This document shows positions 1-8,978 of a DNA stretch of 64,000 bases, piece by piece. Numbering within the stretch: position 1 is the stretch's first letter; each line of letters begins with the position of its first letter. The notes beneath the pieces are model-generated. The model ran no database searches and was not told where the DNA came from. It saw only the letters and a program-made list of their open reading frames with translations. Both the position numbers and the translations under genes were made by a program. The stretch is from an uncultured Actinomycetaceae bacterium (GTDB taxonomy: Bacteria > Actinomycetota > Actinomycetes > Actinomycetales > Actinomycetaceae), in the NCBI GenBank assembly GCA_902464405.1, contig CABQJD010000003.1, positions 1 to 64,000 on the forward strand. Reading direction: 5' to 3'.

Positions 1-442
1 CCAGCACAACGCCTGGACGTCCGATCACTCGGAAGACGAAATTCTTTTGATCTGACGTAAACTGAACTGGCTCTTCCTTGACGACCCAGCCGCGCCCAAG
101 CTGGCTCAAGGCGCTGCTAGACGCTCCAGGCATCCCGTCAATTTTTCGGTAGGCGGCTTTGCTCACTAATACTGACAAAATCGAAAGTGGCGCGATGAGT
201 GCAAAAGCAACTGCGGGAATCAGCCACGAAAAAATATGGTGCGTGAAAATTCCTAGAAGTAATCCTAGAGTGATAAATCCAATGAATGAGCACCAGATAG
301 CCCATTTTGCCCAGGGGAACTGCTCTACGACGAGCTTATATGCGTCAATGTAGTTTCTATACCACGGGGTTTTTTTCTTTTTTGCCGCTTTTTTCTCAGC
401 TTCGATCCGTGCCTTTTCTTCTTTATCCATTGCGCTCATCAT
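1..442 (-). CDS. DUF4191 family membrane protein (3' part cut off by window edge)
   Basis: The minus strand is open from the window edge back to an ATG pair at 442/439, with an AGGA ribosome-binding site just upstream. About 147 residues are visible. The N-terminus is a very basic, alanine- and glutamate-rich stretch (MDKEEKARIEAEKKAAKKKK), followed by two hydrophobic helices at roughly residues 45-95 and the start of a soluble domain (GRGWVVKEEPVQF). This order is typical of the actinobacterial DUF4191 family, whose members are often found near lipoate and glutamine synthetase genes; the molecular function is unknown. It lies downstream of the E2-like lipoyl protein and lpdA on the same strand, which fits that neighbourhood, although no lipA or lipB lies between them here. 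The family call is from memory of the domain pattern. Confidence 0.8.
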   Translation of the reverse strand, partial: MMSAMDKEEKARIEAEKKAAKKKKTPWYRNYIDAYKLVVEQFPWAKWAIWCSFIGFITLGLLLGIFTHHIFSWLIPAVAFALIAPLSILSVLVSKAAYRKIDGMPGASSSALSQLGRGWVVKEEPVQFTSDQKNFVFRVIGRPGVVL

Positions 443-500
443 TTCCTAGTTTGTACGGCTATTTGTACGGCGAACAGTGTAATTTTAATTGAAACGCTTC

Positions 501-545
501 CAGACGCCAAGCGCGCCATAATATGAGAATGACGCGCTTGGTCTG
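501..545 (-). terminator. Hairpin between the E2-like gene and the DUF4191 gene
   Basis: The arms at 501-515 and 533-545 pair over 13 bp with a 2-nt bulge, around a loop of about 17 nt. The hairpin starts 28 nt downstream of the minus-strand E2 stop codon. The T-tract beyond it is weak, so it may attenuate rather than fully terminate transcription into the DUF4191 gene. Confidence 0.5.
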
Positions 546-572
546 TGTATTTAGTCTGTGCATAAAAAGAAT

Positions 573-1865
573 TCAGAGGTACTGCTCAATGTGTGTTTTT
601 ACAGCGCTGAGGAAACACGCTGCGATATGTGCATCTGCAGCGAAGGGATCGTATGTGAGGCTCAGATAGAAAGTCTTAGCTACGCGCAATGATCCGTCTG
701 GAGCTGGAACTGCTCGAAGTTTTCGAGCGCTAATACTGATTGCGGCGCAGTGTGAAGGCTGGATAGAGGGAATTTCAAACAGTATGCTGTGAGATGAATT
801 ATCGACAACAGATATTGTTGAACCGAATAAATCGTCAGGACCTATAGTTCCCACAGCTGAGCGCGCAGTCACATCATCCAATGCTGCTCGTATAGCTGCT
901 GGCTCAAGAGTGTCGAGATTACGCAAAACAGGCATAAATGCGCCGCGTTTTCCTGCAAGAGTGACGCCGAGCACGGGCGAAGCTCCTAAACTGAGAGCTT
1001 GGTGACGATTGAGTTCATGTGCAATTACGTGCAGTACAGTAGGTAGATAATCCTCGGGGAGGGAGTCTGCGCAAATTTGTGCAACGAGAGTTGGATAGTG
1101 TTGTGCTGCGTGGTCGATTGTGCGCGTAGACGTCGACGCTGCCACACGTGTCTGTGTGGTTTCGGCAAGTTTAGCTTGGCGAGCTGCTTGCGCAGCTGCT
1201 TTTATATCTTGGCGGCGAATTCTTCCGCCAACACCAGTGCCAGAGATGGCGCTAATATCTACGTTTAGATCTTTTGCCATTTTACGCACAATAGGGCTTA
1301 TATAGCTTGCTGATGTAAGATTTATGCCTTTATCACAGGTAAAGGCTGCAGGTGTGATTGCAAAATCGTCACCTGCTGGCATGCGTGAGGTTTCCGTGCT
1401 TTCTGAGGCTGTTGCAGGGGTAGAGATATTGGAAAGCTGATGTGTAGATATTGGCGAAACTATATCTTCCGATGAATCAGAATCAAGAGATGAATCCGAA
1501 TCGAGATCAAGCGAAGGCATGGGCTTAAGACTCTGATCTGTGGATTTTTCTTCATGGGCGTTAATTGGATCGAGAACCGATTCTGCGGATTCTCCTTCGT
1601 GAGTGCTGTGTGAATTCGCGCTCTGCGCCTCATCTCCTACCAGTGCCAACACAGTTCCGACTTCAACGCTCTCATCTTCGCCGACAAGAATTTCAGTAAT
1701 AATACCTGCAACTGGAGAAGGCACTTCAGTATCGACTTTATCGGTTGAAACCTCCACAATAGGCTCATCAATTTCAACAGCATCGCCAACCTGCTTGAGC
1801 CAGATGGCGATCGTACCCTCTGTGACAGATTCTCCCAGAGCTGGCATCTTAATTTCTTGTGCCAT
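573..1865 (-). CDS. E2-like lipoyl protein of a 2-oxoacid dehydrogenase complex, degenerate acyltransferase site
   Basis: The 430-residue protein has a clear N-terminal lipoyl domain (1-78) with the lipoylatable lysine K43 in TDKVDTEVPSP. A Ser/Asp-rich linker follows (about 80-165), then a peripheral-subunit-binding domain for E3 at about 187-225 (SPIVRKMAKDLNVD, GTGVGGRI). The last 180 residues align to an E2 catalytic domain but are short, and the signature D-H-R-x-x-D-G is replaced by D-P-F-A-A-D-A at 406-412, so the catalytic histidine is missing. The usual F-T-I-S-N-x-G motif is also lost. By family knowledge this should abolish acyl transfer, leaving a lipoyl/E3-binding scaffold like eukaryotic E3-binding protein. 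It sits 54 nt downstream of lpdA on the same strand. Annotation pipelines would probably call it sucB or aceF; I leave the symbol empty. Confidence 0.8.
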   Translation of the reverse strand: MAQEIKMPALGESVTEGTIAIWLKQVGDAVEIDEPIVEVSTDKVDTEVPSPVAGIITEILVGEDESVEVGTVLALVGDEAQSANSHSTHEGESAESVLDPINAHEEKSTDQSLKPMPSLDLDSDSSLDSDSSEDIVSPISTHQLSNISTPATASESTETSRMPAGDDFAITPAAFTCDKGINLTSASYISPIVRKMAKDLNVDISAISGTGVGGRIRRQDIKAAAQAARQAKLAETTQTRVAASTSTRTIDHAAQHYPTLVAQICADSLPEDYLPTVLHVIAHELNRHQALSLGASPVLGVTLAGKRGAFMPVLRNLDTLEPAAIRAALDDVTARSAVGTIGPDDLFGSTISVVDNSSHSILFEIPSIQPSHCAAISISARKLRAVPAPDGSLRVAKTFYLSLTYDPFAADAHIAACFLSAVKTHIEQYL

Positions 1866-1919
1866 GATGCTTCTTTCTATCTACTATGTTGCTGAAGTAT
1901 ATCTGTGCTCATTTCGATA

Positions 1920-3305
1920 TTAGCCGTGAGCATGAAGTGATTTCCCTGCAAGCGCCAAGGCAGCTTCGCCAATTGCTTCATTTTGGGTGGGATGCGCGTG
2001 AATAAGCGCATCAAAATCTTCTGGATAGGCCTGCCACGCCACCATTAGCTCTCCTTCGCCTACTTGTTCGCCCATACGGGCACCTATTGCTGTAAAACCA
2101 ATGATAGGACCTTCTTTTTGCCGAATGAGTTTCACGAATCCCGCAGTACCTAATATTTGGCTTTTGCCATTGCCAGCCAGATTAAATTCAACGGTTTCGA
2201 TACTCTCGGCGCCATACTTTTCTTTTGCTTTTTTCTCGCTCAAGCCCACACTTGCAATTTCAGGATTACAAAATGTGACTTTAGGGATCAGATCATCGCA
2301 TACAGGCTGAGGGTGGCGGCCTGCGATATCTTCTGCTACAAATATGCCGTGCAAAAATCCGCGATGAGCTAACTGTGCGCCTGGCACAATATCGCCTACT
2401 GCGTAGACGTGCCCACCGCTTGGTGTGGTGACGCCAGTGCGCAGACGTTCATCTGTAACGACAAAGCCGCGATCTAGTTTGATTCCGTTTTCCTCGTATC
2501 CGAGGTTTGCAGTTGTTGGACCGCGCCCAATAGCGATTAGCAAATATTCTGCCTCGAACTGCTGCCCATCTTGAGTAAAAACTCGCACGCCGTGCTCATG
2601 CTCTTCGACTTTATTAAACATCGTCGAGGTTTTGAACGCAATTTTTCGTTTGCGAAATGCTCGCTCCAGAGCTTTGGAAATAGCTTCATCTTCATTAGGG
2701 ACGAGGTGGCTAAGCCCCTCAATAATCGTCACGTCTGCACCGTAACTTGCCCATATAGAAGCAAACTCTACGCCGATAACTCCGCCGCCCAGCACGATAA
2801 CAGAGCGCGGTACATTATTCATGCGCAGAGCTTGTTCTGAGGTAATGACTCGTTGCGTGATGGTCTGTCCGATTGTTTTGGAATAGGAGCCAGAAGCGAG
2901 CACGATATTTTTTCCGACGATCTGGCGCCCGTTTACCTCCACAACATTAGATGCAACGAGGCGCCCCCATCCGTGAATCATTTCAATTCCGCGAGAATCA
3001 ATCAGCCCCGTGAGTCCTTTATGCATTTTTGCAATAATGCTATCTTTGTAGGAATTGAGGGCATCCATATCGATGCCTTCAAAGGATCCTCGCACGCCGA
3101 TAGATGCCGCTTCTTTCATTTCCTGTGCCACTTCAGCGGCGTGGAGCAGAGCTTTTGTTGGAATACAGCCGCGGTGAAGGCAGGTGCCACCCACTTTATC
3201 GCCTTCAATGAGAGCTACGTGTAAGCCAAGTTGAGCTGCTCGAAGCGCGCTAGCATATCCGCCAGATCCCGCACCGAGAATAACAACGTCGAATTCTTCT
3301 GCCAC
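1920..3305 (-). CDS. lpdA: Dihydrolipoyl dehydrogenase (E3)
   Basis: A 461-residue FAD/NAD(P)-dependent disulfide oxidoreductase that reoxidises dihydrolipoamide on 2-oxoacid dehydrogenase or glycine cleavage complexes. It shows the N-terminal FAD fingerprint (GAGSGGYASA), the redox disulfide C42/C47 in GGTCLHRGCIPTK, an internal NAD-binding GGGVIGVEFA motif, the second FAD motif (VYAVGDI) and the C-terminal catalytic His-Glu pair in HAHPTQNEA. The start is GTG at 3305, preceded by AAGGAG seven bases upstream. It is probably co-transcribed with the E2-like gene 54 nt downstream. No E1 subunit is in the window, so the complex served cannot be named. Confidence 0.95.
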   Translation of the reverse strand: MAEEFDVVILGAGSGGYASALRAAQLGLHVALIEGDKVGGTCLHRGCIPTKALLHAAEVAQEMKEAASIGVRGSFEGIDMDALNSYKDSIIAKMHKGLTGLIDSRGIEMIHGWGRLVASNVVEVNGRQIVGKNIVLASGSYSKTIGQTITQRVITSEQALRMNNVPRSVIVLGGGVIGVEFASIWASYGADVTIIEGLSHLVPNEDEAISKALERAFRKRKIAFKTSTMFNKVEEHEHGVRVFTQDGQQFEAEYLLIAIGRGPTTANLGYEENGIKLDRGFVVTDERLRTGVTTPSGGHVYAVGDIVPGAQLAHRGFLHGIFVAEDIAGRHPQPVCDDLIPKVTFCNPEIASVGLSEKKAKEKYGAESIETVEFNLAGNGKSQILGTAGFVKLIRQKEGPIIGFTAIGARMGEQVGEGELMVAWQAYPEDFDALIHAHPTQNEAIGEAALALAGKSLHAHG

Positions 3306-3496
3306 AAATCTCTCCTTTGAGTAGAGCTTGCAGGGTTATGTTCGCTGAGAATGCTTCCAGAAACTGCAGGCACAATACTTCGCAGACCTAAGTCCTATTG
3401 TTGCACAGTTGGAGTGCTGATGGTGGTATTTTGTGTGAATTGTGCATTCGTGCAATATCAACGCAGGTATTAGTCTGCTCTTGTCATGCTTGGTGA

Positions 3497-3554
3497 CGCT
3501 GTTTGCCAGTATGATCTATTCCGTATAGCTGATAAGCCATACTGGCAAACAGCG
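3497..3554 (-). terminator. 17-bp perfect hairpin after pepA
   Basis: Arms 3497-3513 and 3538-3554 are perfect complements over 17 bp around a 24-nt loop. The hairpin begins 10 nt after the pepA stop. There is no T-tract on the minus-strand side, so it may act as a factor-assisted terminator or an mRNA 3'-end protector. Confidence 0.6.
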
Positions 3555-3564
3555 CTTTATTTAC

Positions 3565-5049
3565 TTACTGTTCGATATATTCGAGCAAGGTGCGCAGCAT
3601 GACGCCTGTGGCGCCAGCAGCATTGTAGCCCCACGCTTTATCAATATATGCTGGACCTGCAATGTCGATATGCGCCCACGGAGTTTCTCCCACAAATTTT
3701 TTGAGGAAAATTCCTGCAGTGAGCATACCCGCTTCAGCAGTTCCAGTATTTTGCATATCGGCGATAGGGGAGTTTAAGTTCTTTTCTAAATACTCTGGAA
3801 GAGGCATCGGCCACGCTGGTTCGCCTGCGATTGCTGCAGCTTCGATAAGATCGTCACGCACAGCATCACTGCCCATGATTGCGCTGATTCGCATACCTAG
3901 TGCTCGCATCTGCGCGCCTGTGAGAGTGGCAATATCGATAACGGCATCGGGCATTTCTTCGCATGCCATAATTAAGCCGTCAGCCATGACTAAGCGTCCC
4001 TCAGCATCAGTATTCGTAACTTCTACGCTGACGCCATTGCGATAAGTAATCACATCATCAACGCGCCCAGCAGATCCGCTCACTGAGTTTTCTGCGATAC
4101 ACAGCCATGCAACGAGACGATGTGGAAGATTGAGTCTCGCTGCAGCAATCACTGTTTGAAGCATCGTTGCAGCGCCAGTCATATCCGCTTTCATCGTCGT
4201 CATTGAGCTAGGAGGTTTGAGTGAGTAGCCGCCTGTATCAAAAGTGATGCCCTTGCCCACAAGAGCGATGAAGCTTTGCGGATTGCTGGGAGCCCATTCC
4301 ACGCGCACCAGTTTTGGTTCGTGAATAGATCCTTGCCCGACTGCGAGCAGCCCTGCTAGCCCGTACTCTTCAAGCTGCTCTTTTTCGAAAATATCAACTC
4401 GGCAGCCTGCTTGTGTGGCATGAGTTGCGGCAAATTGAGCAAGCTCTTCAGTGTTGAGATCATTTGCTGGTGTATTGACGAGATTGCGTACGGCGTGCAC
4501 GGCATCAACTATAATCTGTGCACGCTGTGCAAGCTCCTGCATATCGGGAAGATCAGAGACGACAGTAACGTTTTCGGGAGCATTCAGGGCGTTTGATGTG
4601 TAGGTTGTGAAGGAATATGCTCCGAGTAGAGCGCCTTCGGCAATAGCTTCAAGTTCAGCAGAATTTTTGTGTGCAAGTGCTACAACTACGTGCGAGCGTC
4701 CAAGGAGTGCCCGCATTCCAGCTCCAACTTGTTCACGCAGTTTTTCGGGTGCAACAGCGAGATCTGCGTGTGCAATATTTTCTGATTCGCAGCATTCACG
4801 AGCAGAAGAAGCGCAGGCTGGCAGATGTACAGCTGCCACAAGCAGTTTAGTATTCCACGGTGCGGCGACTCGGGTGACGGCTCCTGCTGCTGGTTTATCG
4901 CATACTGTTGCGATAGCTGAAGCTAACTGCGTTGCTGTGGCATCGTCAAGCAGATTCGAAATAACTGCCCCGTTGGCATACCCGACCACAAGCCCGCAGG
5001 TATGATCGAGGGGATGTGAATGCGTTGATACTATCTCTAAATGCGGCAT
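3565..5049 (-). CDS. pepA: Leucyl aminopeptidase (M17)
   Basis: A 494-residue cytosolic metallo-aminopeptidase that removes N-terminal residues during peptide turnover. The C-terminal catalytic domain carries the metal-binding and active-site stretch GKGITFDTGGYSLK, a K-A-D-M-T-G segment, and the family signature NTDAEGRL. The N-terminal 170 residues form the less conserved macrodomain-like region. Length is normal for PepA. The ATG at 5049 is preceded by GGAG, which lies within the last codons of the upstream DUF3043 gene, so the two are translationally coupled. The hairpin at 3497-3554 ends the unit. Confidence 0.95.
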   Translation of the reverse strand: MPHLEIVSTHSHPLDHTCGLVVGYANGAVISNLLDDATATQLASAIATVCDKPAAGAVTRVAAPWNTKLLVAAVHLPACASSARECCESENIAHADLAVAPEKLREQVGAGMRALLGRSHVVVALAHKNSAELEAIAEGALLGAYSFTTYTSNALNAPENVTVVSDLPDMQELAQRAQIIVDAVHAVRNLVNTPANDLNTEELAQFAATHATQAGCRVDIFEKEQLEEYGLAGLLAVGQGSIHEPKLVRVEWAPSNPQSFIALVGKGITFDTGGYSLKPPSSMTTMKADMTGAATMLQTVIAAARLNLPHRLVAWLCIAENSVSGSAGRVDDVITYRNGVSVEVTNTDAEGRLVMADGLIMACEEMPDAVIDIATLTGAQMRALGMRISAIMGSDAVRDDLIEAAAIAGEPAWPMPLPEYLEKNLNSPIADMQNTGTAEAGMLTAGIFLKKFVGETPWAHIDIAGPAYIDKAWGYNAAGATGVMLRTLLEYIEQ

Positions 5050-5051
5050 AT

Positions 5052-5744
5052 TTATACTCCTAGATTTTTCGGTTGTTTTTTAGCGGCGCGCATTGCTTTG
5101 ATATCTTCTTTTCTTCCGCCTTCTGGGAATTCTCCTCGTTTCACTTGCACAGCGGGTAGACGCCAGCGGCGCAAGTAGAATGCACGACCTAGCATTTGCC
5201 ACGTAAAACCGCGCGGCACGGCTGCGGCTCCAAATTTGAAAACAGCAAGATTTTTCGCACGAGTGGCGACGATGAATCCGTGAATCAGCATGAGGAGGAA
5301 AGCGGCGTAAAAAACGATTGTCATCACGAGCGTCACTCGCGGCATATAGCCAGAGAGAAGCATGATAGGCACTAAGAGGATAGCTAAGGGCATAAACCAT
5401 GTGGAAAGCGGGCTTGAGGCATCAATGAAGTCTCTGCCGAATCGTCGTACTTTGCCGCGGTGCTGGTAGGGCATCCGCAGCTCATCGCCTGTGCGCATTG
5501 CTTCCTGCTGCTGGCGCCATTCACGATCATTTGCAGCTCGAGTCTCAGCTCTGCGTTCTTTACGTTGTTCTCGCGTCAATTTAGTTTTATCAGCAACGAG
5601 AGGTCTGCGCCTGCTAGCTTCCGCTTCTTTTCGACTTCGTGTTTTGGTGCCTTTTTTGGGAGTGTAACCTTTCGGGTGTGCTTCCGGCGCATCGGCATGC
5701 GCAGATGCTGGAGTATGCGAACTATTTTTCTTTATTCCAAACAC
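5052..5744 (-). CDS. DUF3043 family membrane protein
   Basis: A 230-residue protein with a long basic N-terminal cytoplasmic region (about 1-110, rich in K, R and E, with YTPKKGTKTRSRKEAE). Two hydrophobic helices follow at about 115-135 and 140-160, then a basic tail containing RAFYLRRWRLPAVQVKRGEFP. This arrangement and the tail motif are characteristic of the actinobacterial DUF3043 family; its function is unknown. The start is GTG at 5744 with GAAGGG eight bases upstream. Its TAA overlaps the translation-initiation region of pepA two bases on, so both are probably one operon. Confidence 0.85.
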   Translation of the reverse strand: MFGIKKNSSHTPASAHADAPEAHPKGYTPKKGTKTRSRKEAEASRRRPLVADKTKLTREQRKERRAETRAANDREWRQQQEAMRTGDELRMPYQHRGKVRRFGRDFIDASSPLSTWFMPLAILLVPIMLLSGYMPRVTLVMTIVFYAAFLLMLIHGFIVATRAKNLAVFKFGAAAVPRGFTWQMLGRAFYLRRWRLPAVQVKRGEFPEGGRKEDIKAMRAAKKQPKNLGV

Positions 5745-5908
5745 GAAAGATTCCCTTCGCCAAGTAGTAGTGAATGCTATAGAAACAGTTTAGCGAGTGC
5801 CCGCGTATGTGAGAAAACCCGGATATTGCTTGTGTGGAAAATTTATTTTTCGAGAAGTTGCAGTGCTTGCAATCAAAGGTGGGTGCTGATGTGTAAGGTA
5901 TTTTGCGC

Positions 5909-5914
5909 TATTCT
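5909..5914 (+). promoter_or_regulatory. Leaderless-type -10 (TATTCT) for the M20 dipeptidase
   Basis: TATTCT ends 7 nt before the ATG at 5922. Only a weak GAAAG lies between, so transcription probably starts at or next to the start codon. No convincing -35 was seen. Confidence 0.5.
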
Positions 5915-5921
5915 TGAAAGC

Positions 5922-7265
5922 ATGGATACTAAAAAGATTTTTGAGCGAGTCAGCTCGCATTTTGATCAAGCAAAATCAGATTTGATTGAGCTTGTGGCTA
6001 TTCCGTCAGTTTCTGCTAAGTCATTCGATCAAAGCACGCTTGAGCGTTCTGCGCAGTGGATTGCAGCACACGCTGAAGAGCTGGGGCTTGAAACCGAGAT
6101 TATTCATCTGAGTACCGCCTCTGGTTTGGAAGGGCGACCCGCAATTTTAGCCTCCCGCCCAGCTCAAGAGGGCAAGCCTACTGTATTGCTCTACGCGCAT
6201 CATGATGTGCAGCCTCAGGGCAGCGAAGAAAAGTGGAATACTGATCCTTTTGTTGCCAAGGAAATCGGTGATCGTCTCTACGGTCGTGGCGCTGCTGACG
6301 ATAAAGCAGGTGTTGTTTTGCATCTAGAAGCAATTCGAGCAGCTGATCCTGGCGTTGGGATTGTGCTCTTTATTGAAGGTGAAGAAGAAGTTGGTTCACC
6401 CACTTTTGTTGATTTTCTTGAGACGTATCGAGATCGTCTGGCAGCAGATGTTATTGTCGTCGCCGATTCAAATAACTGGGCTGTAGGTACGCCGAGCCTC
6501 ACAACGAGTCTGCGTGGTGTTGTCAGTGTTCGTGCTCATCTTTCTGTGCTTGATCACGCTTTGCATTCTGGCGCCTATTCTGGGCCGGTAATCGATGCAG
6601 TCACTCTCGCTTCGCGTTTGATTGCAACCTTGCATGACGATAAAGGTGACGTTGCTGTTGAGGGGCTTTTGGCATATGACGATACGACGGCAGTTTATGA
6701 AGATGAGCAGTTCCGTGTAGATGCTGGAGTGCTCGATGGTGTGCAGCTCACGGGCACTGGCTCGATTGCGTCGCGTCTGTGGACGAAGCCGACTATTTCG
6801 GTGATTGGTATGGACGTCACTCCTGTGGCTGTTGCATCTAATACGCTGATTCCGTCTGTATCCTTCGCGCTTTCGCTGCGGGTGGCTCCGGGGCAGGATT
6901 CTGCTGAAGCTGCGCAGATGCTCACGAAGCATTTGCAGTCTCACGTACCTTTTGGTGCTCATCTCACTGTCGATATTGAGGAGACTGGTCCGGGATTCGT
7001 CGCTGAGCCAGGCAGTGACGTCACGAAATTAGCGGAGCAGATGCTTGCTGAGGCATTCGATACTGAGCCTGTGAATATTGGTATCGGAGGATCGATCCCA
7101 TTTATTTCAGAGCTTAAACGCGTATTCCCGTCTGCTGAAATTTTAGTGACGGGCGTTGAAGATCCAGATACGCGCGCTCATTCTGAGAATGAATCACTGC
7201 ATCTTGGAGATTGGAAGAAAGCAATCGGAGCTGAAGCTCTTTTGCTTAGCAAACTCGGCGAGTGA
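5922..7265 (+). CDS. M20 family dipeptidase
   Basis: A 447-residue zinc peptidase of the ArgE/DapE/CPG2 (M20) type. The metal and catalytic motifs are visible in order: AHHDVQPQG (His and Asp), RGAADDKAG (bridging Asp), EGEEEVGSP (catalytic Glu-Glu) and a late RAHSENE histidine. The dimerisation domain lies between about residues 190 and 310. The family cleaves dipeptides or N-acyl amino acids; the substrate cannot be read from sequence. The frame is open much further upstream, but homologous sequence begins near the ATG at 5922, and the -10-like TATTCT seven bases before it supports that start. It is divergent from DUF3043. Confidence 0.88.
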   Translation: MDTKKIFERVSSHFDQAKSDLIELVAIPSVSAKSFDQSTLERSAQWIAAHAEELGLETEIIHLSTASGLEGRPAILASRPAQEGKPTVLLYAHHDVQPQGSEEKWNTDPFVAKEIGDRLYGRGAADDKAGVVLHLEAIRAADPGVGIVLFIEGEEEVGSPTFVDFLETYRDRLAADVIVVADSNNWAVGTPSLTTSLRGVVSVRAHLSVLDHALHSGAYSGPVIDAVTLASRLIATLHDDKGDVAVEGLLAYDDTTAVYEDEQFRVDAGVLDGVQLTGTGSIASRLWTKPTISVIGMDVTPVAVASNTLIPSVSFALSLRVAPGQDSAEAAQMLTKHLQSHVPFGAHLTVDIEETGPGFVAEPGSDVTKLAEQMLAEAFDTEPVNIGIGGSIPFISELKRVFPSAEILVTGVEDPDTRAHSENESLHLGDWKKAIGAEALLLSKLGE

Positions 7266-7422
7266 GGTGGTGCGCACATGACTTGTGCATTCGGAATAAT
7301 ATCTGGTGCATAGTAGTTTTCAGGATGTAACGAAGTTATGTGCTGCTACAAGTAGTTAAAAAGCTTGGATACCAAGTAGTCTTCACATAGTAGGAATATA
7401 GAAAGAGCGATGGGAGATCGCA

Positions 7423-7773
7423 ATGACTGAAACTGTTGATACGCCAACTCACGGCGTTATGCTGACGGATGTAGCTACCACTAAGGTAAAGAGCCTTATT
7501 GAGCAAGAAGGGCGTGACGATTTACGTTTGCGCGTTGCTGTTCAACCTGGTGGTTGTTCTGGATTGATGTATTCGTTGTATTTTGATGAACGATTGCTTG
7601 AAGGCGATGCGCTACGCGAATTTGACGGAGTTGAGGTTGTGGTTGATCGTATGTCGATTCCGTATCTCGACGGAGCAACTATCGATTTTGCAGATACGAT
7701 TGAACGCCAGGGTTTTACCATTGACAATCCAAACGCTGTAGGCACTTGCGCATGCGGCGAATCGTTCCACTGA
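7423..7773 (+). CDS. erpA: A-type iron-sulfur carrier / insertion protein (ErpA/IscA family)
   Basis: A 116-residue HesB/IscA-fold protein that carries and inserts Fe-S clusters into apoproteins. The three ligand cysteines are present: one in QPGGCSGLMY and two in the C-terminal GTCACGESF. The GTCACGESF tail is typical of the ErpA-type single-copy protein in actinobacteria. The ATG at 7423 is preceded by GGGAG at a good distance. It stands alone between the dipeptidase and the FKBP lipoprotein, with a strong terminator after it. Likely clients in this window include IlvD. Confidence 0.9.
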   Translation: MTETVDTPTHGVMLTDVATTKVKSLIEQEGRDDLRLRVAVQPGGCSGLMYSLYFDERLLEGDALREFDGVEVVVDRMSIPYLDGATIDFADTIERQGFTIDNPNAVGTCACGESFH

Positions 7774-7784
7774 TATATGCTCAT

Positions 7785-7832
7785 AAGCTCGGGGCTAAGC
7801 GTTATATATGCTAGCCCCGAGCTTCAGTCTTT
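7785..7832 (+). terminator. Intrinsic terminator after erpA
   Basis: Arms 7785-7797 and 7812-7824 form a perfect 13-bp GC-rich stem with a 14-nt loop, followed by CAGTCTTTT. Confidence 0.85.
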
Positions 7833-7897
7833 TGCCTAATTTACATAAAGAGCATTACTGAGAGTTGATAGTAAACACATACGCATAAGGATTATTC

Positions 7898-8860
7898 ATG
7901 AATAAACGGAAACTAGTGGGTGCGTGCGCAGCTTTGGCCATGATATTTTCTTTTTCTGCATGCGCAAAATCTGGCAGTGCAGATAAAGATAAAGATAAAG
8001 CATCGGCGAGCACTGGTGCCCAATGGAATGGACAAGCGCCGACTCTTACTGGCTCTGGCAAAGATATAAAACTAGATTTTCCAGATACTGCTGCTCCGTC
8101 CGATTTGCAAGTATGGATTCAAGAAGAAGGAACTGGCAAAGAAGTCACTTCAACAGATTTCGTTGTTGCTCGATACGTTGGGCAGGTATGGGGTAAGGAA
8201 CAGCCATTCGATTCTTCGTTTTCGCGCGGCGCTCCTACAGGATTCTCTCTTGGAGGAGTTATTAAGGGGTGGACTCAAGCTCTTGCAGGTAAAAAGGTAG
8301 GGACTTCTCTTATCGTTAGTATTCCGCCAGAATTGGGCTACGGATCAACTGGGCAGCAGAGCGCTGGTATCAGCGGCACAGACGTGATTGATTTTTATAT
8401 TGAAATCGTTGATGCATATTCTCTTGATCAGGCTGGCCAGGCAGATGCTACTGCCAAGACTTCAACTGACGATCTTCCAGTCGAGATCAAAGGTGATCTG
8501 GGAGCTGCACCTGAGCTTTCAATTAAATCTGGAGCTGAGGAACCGAAGAAATTAGAAACTATTGTGATTGCTGAAGGTTCAGGAGAGCCTGTTTCAGATG
8601 TGCAAGGGACGACAGTTATCGTGCAGTATTCGATGACGTATTGGGATGGCAGCAGCCAGGAAACGACTTATGCAAAGCGTGGACCGCAGAGCATTCCGAT
8701 CCAGGGGACTGCTATTTCAGGACTTGCTGGTATTCGCGTGGGATCGCGAGTGTTGATCTTATCGCCATCGTCAGATCAATCTGCGCAAAATACGGCCCAG
8801 CGTACCCCGGCATATGCTCTCGTTGTTGATATTCTTGGGCAAATTCCAGCTGCGAAGTAG
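7898..8860 (+). CDS. FKBP-type peptidyl-prolyl isomerase lipoprotein, two domains
   Basis: A 320-residue exported lipoprotein. The N-terminal signal (MNKRKLVGACAALAMIFSFS) ends in a lipobox with cysteine 22, followed by a Lys/Asp linker. The first FKBP domain (about 65-180) has the expected VVARYVGQVWG, FDSSFSRGAP, VIKGWTQAL and IPPELGYG motifs. A second, FKBP-like domain (about 218-318) keeps VIVQYSMTYWDG but has lost most active-site residues and is probably not catalytic. It would assist folding of secreted proteins outside the membrane. The ATG has an AAGGA site 7 nt upstream. It is monocistronic, bracketed by terminators. Confidence 0.9.
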   Translation: MNKRKLVGACAALAMIFSFSACAKSGSADKDKDKASASTGAQWNGQAPTLTGSGKDIKLDFPDTAAPSDLQVWIQEEGTGKEVTSTDFVVARYVGQVWGKEQPFDSSFSRGAPTGFSLGGVIKGWTQALAGKKVGTSLIVSIPPELGYGSTGQQSAGISGTDVIDFYIEIVDAYSLDQAGQADATAKTSTDDLPVEIKGDLGAAPELSIKSGAEEPKKLETIVIAEGSGEPVSDVQGTTVIVQYSMTYWDGSSQETTYAKRGPQSIPIQGTAISGLAGIRVGSRVLILSPSSDQSAQNTAQRTPAYALVVDILGQIPAAK

Positions 8861-8893
8861 ATATAGATAACGAGCTACAGTTGCTTGATATAT

Positions 8894-8945
8894 CTGTGGG
8901 GTTGAGTATGGCGTATCGCCGCTCAACCCCACAGTATTTTATCGT
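8894..8945. terminator. Bidirectional terminator between the FKBP gene and sodA
   Basis: A 13-bp perfect GC-rich stem (8894-8906 with 8922-8934) is followed by TATTTTAT on the plus strand. It lies between convergent genes and probably serves both. Confidence 0.8.
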
Positions 8946-8978
8946 TTTAGACAGCTGAAAATACTAATAAAATCCTGC

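Noticed and set aside
5460..5921. Open frame upstream of the M20 dipeptidase
   Set aside because: It runs antisense to DUF3043, has no similarity to peptidases, and the -10 hexamer lies inside it. Treated as non-coding.
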